Notes: generated by a model not told the origin, from the letters alone. 64,000 bases of DNA from Chryseolinea lacunae (GCF_016735595.1 NZ_JAERRB010000012.1:186001-250000); one strand, 5' to 3'; numbered from the stretch's first letter, positions 45,306-54,958 are shown. Program-made: numbers and translations.

Positions 45306-48300
45306 TTAGTTAATCTTTGGAATGGTGATGCGTTTGCTATACACTTTCTCCGTACCTCTTTTTGTCGGGTCGTCCAACGCCGTGATATTTCCTGCTGCCA
45401 CCGTCAACTGGTTACGGTAGCCTGAGCGCACCACCATGCCGTTGTAGGTCACACTGCCAAGCGAAGTGTTAGTCCACAACATGGGCTTGCCTGACTCGTC
45501 GCCGAGGTATACAGCAAAGGCAACGGGTGTCTTCAGGTTGTCAGTGTATAGAATCATCTCGTCGCCGGCATAGAGGTTGTCGGCCGAAAAGCCCGGCACA
45601 AATTCGTATTGCTGGCCTTTCGTGTTCCGCACATCGCGAAGCGAAAATGCGAGGCCCGCTGTTTTGTATGCCGCTCCCATGCCCTGATATTGAGTGTAGG
45701 CGGGAATACTGTACGAATAAATGAGCTTGTCGAAATTGTTGTTTACGGTTTGGAGCGCGGCTGTGCCGTTGAACTTATCCCACCGCAAGGTTTTGGTGTA
45801 CAATTTCGAGCCGCCGTCATACGCAGTGGTGCTTTGCAACATCCCCGTTTTAAAGATCACCTTGTTGGTCACCACCGTGCGAAGACGTTTGGAAGTTTTG
45901 CCTATGCTGGGCCACGCCGTGGGAATGGGAATCGGGATGAACACAGCGGGAATGATGTCGATGTTCACCCGCACGCCGCCTTCGAACGTGTTATCTTTGT
46001 ATTCACGCATGTCCGTGAAAAAATCCGTCTCCTGCCCCAACGTTACCTTAGCAATGCTGGTGCTCTTCAATTCAGCCGCATCCAGCGTGCTTACCGTACC
46101 ATCACCGTTGTCTTTAAACAAGCCGATCACCTCGTTTACGGCCTGCTTGTCATAGGTAAGCGGTTTACTGTAATAGTTGTACGCCACATACGACATGGTG
46201 TCCTTATCGAACGTTCCGTCTACCGCCTGTCTGAACTGACTTACACGCTTTTGTTTTCCGTGCATGTCGTTTGTAATGATGCTATAGCCTTGCGATGTGG
46301 TGAGCGATGTTTCGGCAAGGCTGCCCAACAACGGTATAGGAATGAAGGATTTGCTGTGCCGGTTCACTTTGGGTGTTTCGTAAGCCAGGACCGGAAAATC
46401 TTTGGCTGTGTAGAATTCGTGCTCGGTTTTACCGGTTGTGCCAAAGCGTGCGTCACTACCTTCTGGAAATAGTTTTTTTCCGTCGCTAAGCGTTATGCGG
46501 TCGAGCGGTCGTTTTGCACGGCTTGCAGAGGCCAGGCTCATCACAGTTACCAACCTGTAGCCAACCTGCGCACCGGGATATACACCCTCGTTGATCGGGT
46601 ATTCGAAAAACAGATTGTTGTCGGTGGCTAACGGAATGGACTCGGTATATTCCTTGGCATAGCGCAACGGGTTTTCTTCACCACCAATAAAAGGTTCGTA
46701 CGCCGCCACGCCGCTACTGATGGTCTGCCCTTTTTCCACCATAGTGTATTCATAGCGCTGACCATATATGCCTTCTTCGTTTCCCTGCCAGTCGTCGCGA
46801 ATCGTTATTTGCTTTACACGCAGACCGCCTCCATACTTAATACCGTCGGGCGAACGCAGCCGCAGCCAACAATTTCCCGCGAGCATTTCCTTTCCCCAAT
46901 TTTTGTTTTCTGCGTTTTTATAGAAGGCCTTGAAAAGATCTTTCAGATCCAAAATAGAAACCACGAGGGCTTTCATAAAAGACACCTGCTTGCCCAACGA
47001 ACCGCTTGCCTCCAGTTCCATGTCACCGTCGGGCAGGTTGGGTTGATTTGTTCGCACATGCTGCCACGCCCGTAGCATGAGTGGGTGATAACCTTTGTCC
47101 TTCTTCAGGTACAGGTAGCCAAACTCGTATTTTCCCGATGGGCCTTTTTCCAACCCCATAGGCTTGGAGCGATCTATGTTGGCGTATGCATTGATATACT
47201 CGAACAAATCCTTTGCGGGTTCCTGCAGGTTGATGGCAATCTTGAAGAACACTTGATCTTTGTCGTCGAGGTATTTTTTCACTTCGTTCGCTTGCACCTT
47301 GGCATCGGAGTTTCCGTCGATGGGCCGTTCTAAGCGGAAGCGAATTTTCGGATCACCCGTGAGCCCGAACGTCGATGCTGTCTGCGGTTGTTCGGCGTTG
47401 CCATAGGGCTCCACCAGTTCCATCATTTGCATGGCGGGGCGATGCTGCACATAGGCGTAGTCATCAGACTCGTAGTCGATGTCAATCTGTCCTCCCGATG
47501 GAAGTTGTATTCCTGCCAGGTTCCACGCGCTGGCATTCGCATCGATGGTGGACTTCTGCGATTCGTCTTGCAGGCTGTAGGGAAAGCGGTAGTTGGTAGC
47601 CGGTTTTCCGGCAGGATATGGCTTGTACGTTCCCCACCTGTCGTATGCCAGCACATCATAACCCACGTTGACGGAAGCATACGTGAATTTATAGGGGTTC
47701 AACCTGCCACGCGCGCTCTTACCATATTCAAACCAAAGCTCTTCGAGCGTAAGTTTTCCACTCTCGCTGTTCTCGGTGCCGGGGCACAGGTTGTAGGAGT
47801 ACCTGAACTTGCAAACTTTGATGGGCTCGCCATTGGCAAAGCGCGAGAACAGCCTGATCTCGCGCAACGCCTTCACACTCTTGCCGCGCTGGTTGGTATC
47901 TTGCAAACGCTGCTGTGCGCCTTTGGCATCGTCGCGGTCTTCTATGTGAAAGGTGGCGATGTGCGATTTGGTTTCGGCCTGCGCCAAATACCAGATTTCT
48001 TTCTCGCCGTATACAAACGAGCCCCGGTCATCTTTAGGGTCGGTGGTCCATCCTTCCTGGTAATGCGCTTTCGAAAATGGGTCGCGCCAGCGAAACGGAT
48101 CTTGTTTCGTAGCCACGCGGCGATAGGTAAACTTCACCCAATAGCCAAGGTCATCCTCCGTCACACCGTTGCCGGTCACATCCACATAGTCAGGTCCCAG
48201 GATGGAGGTGAGCAAATGCGCATACGCATACGGCGGCGTCTCCGCACGTTTCAGAAACTTGTCGGTTTTACTGTGCTCGTAGCTGGGGTCTCCACTGCCG

Positions 48301-50144
48301 TTGTTACCCGCGTTTACACGCGATATACCTTCGCCTTTACGGGTGGAAAACACGACCTCCTCATGCACGGTGTTGTAGGCAGGCAAAGCATAGATGTAGC
48401 GAATGCCGTCAGCGGTGGTGGCTGCGATAGCGGCGGTGTGGTGTGTTGGCCACTGCGACCGGTTATAGCGCTGGGTTGTGGTGGCCGTATTTTCAAAATA
48501 CGTAACGCCGCACGGTGGCATCAACTCAGCACCGTTGCTGAGCAGTTGTTCGTTGGTGATGAACTGGGTTGACTGCGAACGCGGGCGCCGCGCGGTGTTG
48601 AAGGCCGTGCTGGACGGCGCAGACAAAGAACCGGCACTGCCGGAAATTGCCGCGTCCAACGTTTGTGTAGCGGTGTTGCCATCTAAGCGTACGCGCACAG
48701 GGCGATCACCACCAAGTCCTATATAGCTGTCGGCCGGTTCCGCAACCGGGTCGCCATGCGCCTTAAAATAGTAGGGTTCATAGCCGCGGTCAAGATTAGA
48801 AGGTTGAAAGCTGAAACGCGAAGTCAGGTTGTTATCATCTTTCCATTCGCCCGACTTGCTGGTGGAGTGACTCACGGTGAGGTTAACGCCCACGTGCGTC
48901 AGAATGCCGACATCCACCCCGGCGCTCACACTGGTCGATGTTGACGTGCCTGCCGGATCGCGCGAAATGCCGAGATCGTTTCGCATGGGCCTCACCATCG
49001 ACGCAATGCCCTGGCCCGAGAAAGAATAGATATCGTACGACAACGATGGAATGGCCAGGTTTGGAATTACCTCCGTTACCATACCTTCCTTCTCGCGGTT
49101 CACATCCATCAATGCATCTTTGCTGTTGACATCCTGCAAATGCAAGTAGCCATAGGCCGGTGCTGGCACGCGTTTCTTGTCGTGCAGCAGCCGCTGTTCG
49201 TTGTAGTAGCCGGACAAGTAGGCGCTGGCAAAAGCACCGGCAAAGGCACCGCCGATTTGAAATTGCCCGCTCACATTAATGCTGCGCATGGGCATAGTGA
49301 CTTGCGGCGTGTAGCCCGGGTGACTAAAGCTGATCTCGCTTCCCACACCACCGGCCTGCGATACACGATATCGGTCTTTTATATTTTTTTCGGTTTTTGT
49401 CTTCTCATCTGCTACGGCATACTTCGTTGTCTTTAGGGTCACATCGTAGCTGGTGGACAGTGTGCCCAACCCCGACTTGGAGTTGTAGCTTACGCCCAGA
49501 CCCACCGAACCAGCTTTTGTGCCCAGGCTTAACGATGGCGACACACTCACCCCCTCCTGCGAATCAAGACTGAAATTAACGCCAAGGCCGGTAGTCATGC
49601 CGTCGCTGTTGGTGTTGCTAAACCCCAGGCCGCCATCGATCGAATAGCCGAAGCCTTTATAGTTGTTTTGTCGCACACTCAGCCCAAGCTTGCCTTTCAG
49701 AAATTCAGAACCGAACAATTCGAAGTTGGCCCCTGTGGCTACGCCTACCGTGACACTGGGTTTCATCGACATTTTGGTGTAGACCTTGTCGCCTTTAAAC
49801 TCATCGGGCAAGCCCCGCATCTGACGCGTAACGGCACCAGGCGCAAGATTAAAGCCCAGGCCCACCCAGCTTGCTTCACTGTCCATGGTGATGCCGGATT
49901 GATACGAAAGATTGAAAGGGTATCCACCGTTAGGGCCTGGCAACTCGAACAACGGGATGTTGTAAGAAAAGTCGCCACTGAATAAATCCACCATGTTGCT
50001 GGCGGTAGCGGGCTGAAAAGATTGCACTTCCGGTTGAGACGGGCCGCTGGTGAGCGCGTAGGTGCGGGTAGGTATGCTCGCACTCAGCATCACGGCAAGT
50101 AAGAATGCAGCGATCGCGCGTTGATGTTTGCGTAGTCGTTTCAT
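45306..50144 (-). CDS. SpvB/TcB-like giant shell protein of the toxin operon
   Basis: 1,612 residues; signal peptide ends near TYA (about 30). The N-terminal block (ASNMVDLFSGDFSYNIPL, PGPNGGYPFNLSYQSG, EASWVGLGFNLAPGAVTR) matches the Bacteroidota SpvB-like family beside Rhs proteins. Residues about 120-330 consist of alternating Gly/Ser-rich strands (GLSVRQNNYKGFGYSIDGG and similar), like a beta-barrel or beta-helix. The remainder is long beta-rich sequence of Rhs-shell type. In Tc toxins a SpvB-type TcB and an Rhs-type TcC form a closed shell around the toxin. By analogy, this and the Rhs protein may form such a shell (inference). It overlaps the upstream lipoprotein gene by 4 bp (ATGA). 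Confidence 0.75.
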   Translation of the reverse strand: MKRLRKHQRAIAAFLLAVMLSASIPTRTYALTSGPSQPEVQSFQPATASNMVDLFSGDFSYNIPLFELPGPNGGYPFNLSYQSGITMDSEASWVGLGFNLAPGAVTRQMRGLPDEFKGDKVYTKMSMKPSVTVGVATGANFELFGSEFLKGKLGLSVRQNNYKGFGYSIDGGLGFSNTNSDGMTTGLGVNFSLDSQEGVSVSPSLSLGTKAGSVGLGVSYNSKSGLGTLSTSYDVTLKTTKYAVADEKTKTEKNIKDRYRVSQAGGVGSEISFSHPGYTPQVTMPMRSINVSGQFQIGGAFAGAFASAYLSGYYNEQRLLHDKKRVPAPAYGYLHLQDVNSKDALMDVNREKEGMVTEVIPNLAIPSLSYDIYSFSGQGIASMVRPMRNDLGISRDPAGTSTSTSVSAGVDVGILTHVGVNLTVSHSTSKSGEWKDDNNLTSRFSFQPSNLDRGYEPYYFKAHGDPVAEPADSYIGLGGDRPVRVRLDGNTATQTLDAAISGSAGSLSAPSSTAFNTARRPRSQSTQFITNEQLLSNGAELMPPCGVTYFENTATTTQRYNRSQWPTHHTAAIAATTADGIRYIYALPAYNTVHEEVVFSTRKGEGISRVNAGNNGSGDPSYEHSKTDKFLKRAETPPYAYAHLLTSILGPDYVDVTGNGVTEDDLGYWVKFTYRRVATKQDPFRWRDPFSKAHYQEGWTTDPKDDRGSFVYGEKEIWYLAQAETKSHIATFHIEDRDDAKGAQQRLQDTNQRGKSVKALREIRLFSRFANGEPIKVCKFRYSYNLCPGTENSESGKLTLEELWFEYGKSARGRLNPYKFTYASVNVGYDVLAYDRWGTYKPYPAGKPATNYRFPYSLQDESQKSTIDANASAWNLAGIQLPSGGQIDIDYESDDYAYVQHRPAMQMMELVEPYGNAEQPQTASTFGLTGDPKIRFRLERPIDGNSDAKVQANEVKKYLDDKDQVFFKIAINLQEPAKDLFEYINAYANIDRSKPMGLEKGPSGKYEFGYLYLKKDKGYHPLMLRAWQHVRTNQPNLPDGDMELEASGSLGKQVSFMKALVVSILDLKDLFKAFYKNAENKNWGKEMLAGNCWLRLRSPDGIKYGGGLRVKQITIRDDWQGNEEGIYGQRYEYTMVEKGQTISSGVAAYEPFIGGEENPLRYAKEYTESIPLATDNNLFFEYPINEGVYPGAQVGYRLVTVMSLASASRAKRPLDRITLSDGKKLFPEGSDARFGTTGKTEHEFYTAKDFPVLAYETPKVNRHSKSFIPIPLLGSLAETSLTTSQGYSIITNDMHGKQKRVSQFRQAVDGTFDKDTMSYVAYNYYSKPLTYDKQAVNEVIGLFKDNGDGTVSTLDAAELKSTSIAKVTLGQETDFFTDMREYKDNTFEGGVRVNIDIIPAVFIPIPIPTAWPSIGKTSKRLRTVVTNKVIFKTGMLQSTTAYDGGSKLYTKTLRWDKFNGTAALQTVNNNFDKLIYSYSIPAYTQYQGMGAAYKTAGLAFSLRDVRNTKGQQYEFVPGFSADNLYAGDEMILYTDNLKTPVAFAVYLGDESGKPMLWTNTSLGSVTYNGMVVRSGYRNQLTVAAGNITALDDPTKRGTEKVYSKRITIPKIN

Positions 50145-50689
50145 AAGGCAAGTTCAGGTAGGTTGGCAAGAGATATTTCTAATTTTACTGGCAGGCTCGA
50201 AATCAACGGTGAGTCGATTTGCAAGGTCACATGTTTGTCGGCCTCAGGTTTTTTCTCGAAGCCCATCACAAACGTGTGAGGTCGGCGGGCATCGGCCGGG
50301 CGCTCGTAGTGGAATAGCACGCAAGGCATTTTTTTGCCATCGCTTTGCAGCGTGATGTCGTCCTGGAAGAGGAAGGAGAAATAATACAAGCGTTTTTGCA
50401 TCACCTCTTCATCGGTCGTCTGGTAACGTACAAGATCCTGCTGTGCATCTACCGGACGAATCGTTAACACCACGTGATGAAGACTGTCATTGTCGCCAAA
50501 GTCAGGCTGCCATAGGTTGAGCAGCTCGATGGGCTGATACTGCGCATCAAATCGAAAGCCATCGGTATCCTGCGTAACATGCAGGCCGTTGTCATAATTT
50601 TGCACAAAGTCTGCATATGCCGCACGGTCAAGTTTTCCCGTGCAAGCCACAAGCGCAAAACCGATCATCCAATATCTAGTCGCCTTCAT
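50141..50689 (-). CDS. Lipoprotein of the toxin operon (unknown family)
   Basis: 182 residues with a perfect lipobox (LVAC, Cys16), so it should be a lipoprotein in the inner or outer membrane. The mature part is beta-rich and acidic with no recognised domain. It overlaps its neighbours on both sides (4 bp with the SpvB-like gene, 14 bp with the OmpH-like gene), so translation is probably coupled. A structural or assembly role in the toxin system is inferred only from position. Confidence 0.65.
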   Translation of the reverse strand: MKATRYWMIGFALVACTGKLDRAAYADFVQNYDNGLHVTQDTDGFRFDAQYQPIELLNLWQPDFGDNDSLHHVVLTIRPVDAQQDLVRYQTTDEEVMQKRLYYFSFLFQDDITLQSDGKKMPCVLFHYERPADARRPHTFVMGFEKKPEADKHVTLQIDSPLISSLPVKLEISLANLPELAL

Positions 50690-51152
50690 ACTTTTCGTTG
50701 AGGTATTGAATTACATCTTCCGTGATATTGTACGCCTCGTTGGCATACATGAGGCCGCCATCGCCGGTGGCACCATAGATAAAGGCGTAACCTTTCTCCG
50801 CGCCAAAGGCTTTTATGTCGTTGTTTATCCTTAGCCACAGGCTCTCCGTAAATTCGTCCGTAAGTTGTTCCTCCTGCCACGCGTGTTTGCGTCGCATTTC
50901 GTCATAGGCAGTGCCATCAAAAGCGGCGGCCGAACGGGTGAACAGCACGAGCAATGAGTCCTGGCTCCGTTTGTTTTTCTTCCTGATCACCGACAATTTG
51001 TCTTCCAGAACTTTTTTGCCCGCATAGCCATCAAATACCTTTTGATTGATCACGTAAGCGCTGGGCTCGGCCAGTTCAGTGTATACGATGTAGGTCATCA
51101 GACACAGAATAAAAATTGTTTGCACCATCAGCAGCGTTGTTTTAAAATTCAT
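50676..51152 (-). CDS. OmpH/Skp-like periplasmic chaperone
   Basis: 158 residues. An N-terminal hydrophobic helix (about 6-25) has no clear cleavage site, so it may stay as an anchor. The rest matches OmpH/Skp-like chaperones of Bacteroidota: VINQKVFDGYAGKK, a long charged helix (KLSVIRKKNKRSQDS), and the ending GYAFIYGATGDGGLMYANEA then ITEDVIQYLNEKY. Skp holds unfolded outer-membrane proteins in the periplasm. Its presence inside a toxin operon suggests it is a dedicated chaperone for the large secreted proteins (inference). Confidence 0.75.
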   Translation of the reverse strand: MNFKTTLLMVQTIFILCLMTYIVYTELAEPSAYVINQKVFDGYAGKKVLEDKLSVIRKKNKRSQDSLLVLFTRSAAAFDGTAYDEMRRKHAWQEEQLTDEFTESLWLRINNDIKAFGAEKGYAFIYGATGDGGLMYANEAYNITEDVIQYLNEKYEGD

Positions 51153-51158
51153 ACAGGG

Positions 51159-51920
51159 TCATTTTGATTTTCGTATTGTGCGATCAATCACATCCGGGAT
51201 AGCTTCAAGGAACACGGTGTCAATCTTTCGCTTGTCCTTGTCGCATATCACATGGACCATTTGTTTTCCTTCATTGCCGCAGCCGTCAACAACAAATAAC
51301 ACGACGTAGTAGTCGGGTGCCTTGTCCACTCTGATGGTCGGCACCTCGCCGGTCATCTCAAGTACTTGCTCCACGGGTTGGTACAGGAAGTTTGCCTGAT
51401 GTTCGTCCAACACAAACCACGTTATGCGATAAGGTCCTTTTGTGGACTGGATCGCACCATAGAAGTCAATTGTGTTGCTGCCCGGTTCATAGCAGTGGAG
51501 ACTAATCACGTCACTGGAAATATCGACTCCGATTTCTTTCTTTACAGTTTCCGTTGGCCTGATATACACCCGATGGGTATGCCCCCGGTCATCCCTCGTT
51601 TCGCAGGTGAACACTTCGTTGATGGTGGTAGCCCCAAGGTCGGCCAGCGCTATGGTGTATTGATTCAAACCAAACGTCTTTTGCAGGGCGAGCCGCGACA
51701 CCACATCATGTCGCGCGTTATACACCACCACGGGCAATATCCCAGTCATTCCTATAGCGTCGTAATATTGAAGTCCGATGGACTCACGCTGAACAACATG
51801 AACCATCGTGCCGGCCTTTTCAAAATCGATGCAGTACGGCTTCGTGTTTTCTTCTGTGGACTGTCCATAACCACACGCAACCAGCGCGACGCAGAAAAGG
51901 AGTATGACAAAGTTTTTCAT
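51159..51920 (-). CDS. Lipoprotein of the toxin operon (unknown family)
   Basis: 253 residues with a perfect lipobox (LVAC, Cys16). The mature part has repeating beta-strand sequence resembling Ig or PKD-type sandwiches (ISLHCYEPGSNTIDFYGA, YRITWFVLDEH, YVVLFVVDGCGNEGKQ), but no family was recognised. It is 4 bp after the outer-membrane barrel gene and 6 bp before the OmpH-like gene. Likely a surface or periplasmic part of the same assembly; this rests on position. Confidence 0.6.
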   Translation of the reverse strand: MKNFVILLFCVALVACGYGQSTEENTKPYCIDFEKAGTMVHVVQRESIGLQYYDAIGMTGILPVVVYNARHDVVSRLALQKTFGLNQYTIALADLGATTINEVFTCETRDDRGHTHRVYIRPTETVKKEIGVDISSDVISLHCYEPGSNTIDFYGAIQSTKGPYRITWFVLDEHQANFLYQPVEQVLEMTGEVPTIRVDKAPDYYVVLFVVDGCGNEGKQMVHVICDKDKRKIDTVFLEAIPDVIDRTIRKSK

Positions 51921-51924
51921 AGGC

Positions 51925-53097
51925 TTAATGTTTTATGCGCAGTGAGCTTATGCCAAGGCGGAATACAAAAGGTGGAACATTGCGCGACGGGTCACTTGAA
52001 TAGACGCGAAACAGCACAACCATGTTAAGCGATATCTTTTGCGTAAGCGGAAACAGGTAACCGCCACCGCCCAGCAACGTGTTGGCAGCATTCACGCCAT
52101 CGCGTTGTGCAGGCATGTAAGTATCTTCAACCTGGGCATAAGCACGGTTGAACAATTGCGCTTTCACAAAACCACGGGCTCTCCATGTGAGGGTGTAGTT
52201 TCTCTTGGAATCAACATCACTCCCGGCTTGTTGAAAGAGCAGCGACGGCCCCAACCCAAGGGATAGTCGTTTCGTTAGCGGATAGGCAAGCGCGGGCGCA
52301 AATTGAAAGGTCTTGAAATCATGGGTGGATACGCCAACCAAAAATTCCTTGTAGGTCTTCTCCCAAAACGATTGTCGTTCTTTGAATTTCATTTCGAGCA
52401 TAGCGCGATAGTGGCTCACCGTGTCAAGGCACAGCTTCTGTTCTCTGAGGTGCCCAAGCCTTACGCTATCTACCAGGCTGGCCAACTCTTTTGGCACCAC
52501 CTTGCCGGGTAAGGACGGCAACATGCTTCTGCCCAGAGGATCGAGTTGCAATTTTGTCAACGACGCTCCGTATTGCCTTAACGAGTCCTTAAACATGCTG
52601 CCAACGGCGTCTTCACTGGGCAGCGGTTGGTTCATCGGAAGTTTTTCCAATTCGGGTTTTAAGCTCTGTGCGTTTTTCAAATCCTCAAGGTCTTTGAGAC
52701 GTTTCAGCTGTTTGTCGTCACTGTTTCCATAAACTGACTCGCGAATCTTATCGATCAGCTCCTCCCGCGACACGGGCAATGCGTATGGCACGTTGTCTAT
52801 GTCCGGCAAGCGCAGGCTGTCTTTGACTTGCTGCAAAAGTTTTTGCGAAGGGATGGCTTTGAAGCTTCGACCCAGCGAATCAGCGATGACATATGGCTGA
52901 TGTTTCAGAAATGCGCTCGTCAGGCTATCCTTCAAATCATCGCTTTTGTGTTGCCCCAGCGAACGCCAATACTGTAGCTCATCTTGCATCAGTCCCTTGC
53001 TTTCAGAAGAAAGGTTTTCTTCAAGCACCTGTGCGCGCAACGGGCCGGCAAGGCACAGCACCACAAGGCAACATCCGTATCGAAATAGCACCATCAT
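51925..53097 (-). CDS. Outer-membrane protein with helical N-terminal domain and small beta-barrel
   Basis: 390 residues; signal peptide ends near LRAQ (about 23). Residues 25-250 are helical and charged (KLLQQVKDSLRL, DDKQLKRLKDLEDLKNAQ, EMKFKERQSFWEKTYKEF). From about 255 there are alternating aromatic strands (FQFAPALAYPLTKRLSLGLGPSLLF and so on) ending in FRLGISSLRIKH, typical of an outer-membrane barrel of 6-8 strands. Helical part plus barrel suggests an anchor or channel with a periplasmic stalk. It is the second gene of the toxin operon, 18 bp after the tail-fibre-like gene. Confidence 0.65.
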   Translation of the reverse strand: MMVLFRYGCCLVVLCLAGPLRAQVLEENLSSESKGLMQDELQYWRSLGQHKSDDLKDSLTSAFLKHQPYVIADSLGRSFKAIPSQKLLQQVKDSLRLPDIDNVPYALPVSREELIDKIRESVYGNSDDKQLKRLKDLEDLKNAQSLKPELEKLPMNQPLPSEDAVGSMFKDSLRQYGASLTKLQLDPLGRSMLPSLPGKVVPKELASLVDSVRLGHLREQKLCLDTVSHYRAMLEMKFKERQSFWEKTYKEFLVGVSTHDFKTFQFAPALAYPLTKRLSLGLGPSLLFQQAGSDVDSKRNYTLTWRARGFVKAQLFNRAYAQVEDTYMPAQRDGVNAANTLLGGGGYLFPLTQKISLNMVVLFRVYSSDPSRNVPPFVFRLGISSLRIKH

Positions 53098-53115
53098 GAT
53101 CGCCGATCGGTTTCT

Positions 53116-54393
53116 TCAGGATTTACTTTTTCTTCCCAAGCGCCTGGAGGCTTTGCGCGAAGTCGCCTGCTGCTGTGCGTCGATGGCTTTTTGCTGAAGC
53201 GCGTTCTCCTGTTTCAGTTCAATCACATACAACGTGAGTTCCTCTATTTTTTTGAGCAGCAGCAGATTCATCTCCTTTATCATCACGCCCTCCGCTTCCA
53301 TGTCGGCGGCAGACGGAACTCCCGGCAGATGTTTATGGGTGGCGATGAAATTTTCAACCGAGTCCAATGGCGACAGGTTGTAGCTTTCCTCAAACACATA
53401 GTCAGGAGCAGTACTTCCCACCATGTCGAGGCGCAGTTCACGAGCATGAATGTCACCTCTCACCGTCAGCAGTGCATCAGGGTTGGGAGTTCCTATGCCC
53501 ACGTAGCCATTCTTGAGAATGCGAAGTCGCTCCGTCCGGTCCGTAAAAAACTGGTGCGAGGTGAAGTGCTTGTATTTCATGCCGTCGTTCCAGTCACCAC
53601 TTTGAATCAGGTATTCCGGATCTGCTGCGTTACCCAGAAAATAGATGGCGCGCTTTTGGGCCATCTGCAGGTCGCCCTTCACCTCCAACGCGGCGCCCTG
53701 TCCGGCGGCGTTCAACTCGATGCCTTGATTGGATGTCTGCCCAAAACCGATGGTCAGTCGGTCGCCATTGTTGGTCGTCACGATGTCCCAGCTCTTGGTT
53801 AGATAGCCTAATCGAAGACCATCCGACCAGGTGGTGCCGCTTTGTTGAATCTGCAGCCTAGCCAAGGGGTTGGCCGTGGCAATGCCGATGTTTCCATTCG
53901 CGGTGATCCTTAGCCGTTCGCTCTTTGACGTATAAAACTGGTGACTTGTGTAATGACGATACATCATGCCGTCGAGCCAGCCGCCACTTCTGATAAGATA
54001 TTCCGGATCAGCAGCGTCGCCCAAAAAATAGATGGCCCTGCCCAATCCCAATTGCAGGTCGCCTTTTATCTCTACGGTAGAGCCACGACCTTGTGCATTC
54101 ATTTCGAGCAGCGGTGTGCCGCCAAACCCAAATGACAAACGGTCGCCACTGTTGGTCGACACAATGTCCCAATTTTTACCCTGCGTTGATAGCCGCAGTC
54201 CGTCGGTCCAGTCTGTTGCCGTTTGCTGGATGTGAAACGCTGCCGTGGGCACGGTCGCGCCAACACCAACAAAGTTGGAATTAGAGTTTTGAATACCCGC
54301 CGAACCTTGAGGCACATAGAGATTCTGTGCCTGTGCGCAAATCCCTGTAGCCAAAACAGCGACCGCAATGAAATTTAAGATGCGAAAATTCAT
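53116..54393 (-). CDS. Tail-fibre-like secreted protein with duplicated repeat
   Basis: 425 residues; signal peptide ends near CAQAQ (about 23). Two tandem repeats of about 120-130 residues follow (each with WDIV(S/T)TN, GDLQ, IYFLG(D/N)AADPEYLI and SERLRI or TERLRI). The C-terminus has the intramolecular-chaperone-like tail typical of Bacteroidota tail-fibre proteins (ESYNLSPLDSVENFI, HKHLPGVPSA, NLLLLKKIEELTLYVIEL), then a helix and a basic end. It heads the toxin operon, and the 565 bp upstream form the control region. It could be the receptor-binding or surface-adhesion part (inference). Confidence 0.7.
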   Translation of the reverse strand: MNFRILNFIAVAVLATGICAQAQNLYVPQGSAGIQNSNSNFVGVGATVPTAAFHIQQTATDWTDGLRLSTQGKNWDIVSTNSGDRLSFGFGGTPLLEMNAQGRGSTVEIKGDLQLGLGRAIYFLGDAADPEYLIRSGGWLDGMMYRHYTSHQFYTSKSERLRITANGNIGIATANPLARLQIQQSGTTWSDGLRLGYLTKSWDIVTTNNGDRLTIGFGQTSNQGIELNAAGQGAALEVKGDLQMAQKRAIYFLGNAADPEYLIQSGDWNDGMKYKHFTSHQFFTDRTERLRILKNGYVGIGTPNPDALLTVRGDIHARELRLDMVGSTAPDYVFEESYNLSPLDSVENFIATHKHLPGVPSAADMEAEGVMIKEMNLLLLKKIEELTLYVIELKQENALQQKAIDAQQQATSRKASRRLGRKSKS

Positions 54394-54958
54394 AGTATTA
54401 GAAGTTCATTTGATTCCTATGAATTTCTATTGTGTCAATCCCAAGTTGCACCGAACTTAATCACACACATTTACTTCCTTCATCTACACACAATAAAAAT
54501 CAAACCTAACCGTATACCATATCTATATGGCTATGCGCTAAAATTATTACACACCAGCGATTGAGGATCAAACCGCGGTAGCATGACACAAACATACTTC
54601 GCGATACTGCAAAAATCTTGCAGCGTGTTTTTTTGTGGATATTTTTTTTTACAACGTCAACACTATCTGTTATTCGTCAATAAAATGTTCTAAAGCGTTG
54701 TGTTCACTAACAGAATAGCCGTTAAAACTCTTACTGATTTTTTTCTCAACAGAACAATTGGCATTCGCTTTCAAATCGACGAATATGTCGATAAAGGATA
54801 CAGTTTAGTCGCAAGAAGGAACGATCTTCAAATAGTGTAGGTCAATAACGATCTTTGAATCAACTCGCGAACCAAGTTGTAGTGCGGAGGGAGCGGATCT
54901 CATATCCAAGGCATTTGGAATTTATCACCTCAGTTTACCGCATTCAAACAGGAAATGC
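54394..54958. other. Long AT-rich intergenic region before the toxin operon
   Basis: No open frame of note on either strand. It is markedly AT-rich with T-runs near 54628-54655. A CAAACCTA at 54501-54508 is TAGGTTTG on the minus strand, which fits a Bacteroidota -7 element, but no matching -33 element was found at the right distance. It probably holds the operon promoter and regulator sites. Confidence 0.5.

Noticed and set aside
54501-54508. TAGGTTTG as the -7 box of the toxin operon
   Set aside because: No TTTG-like -33 element was found at 19-21 bp; too weak to call a promoter.
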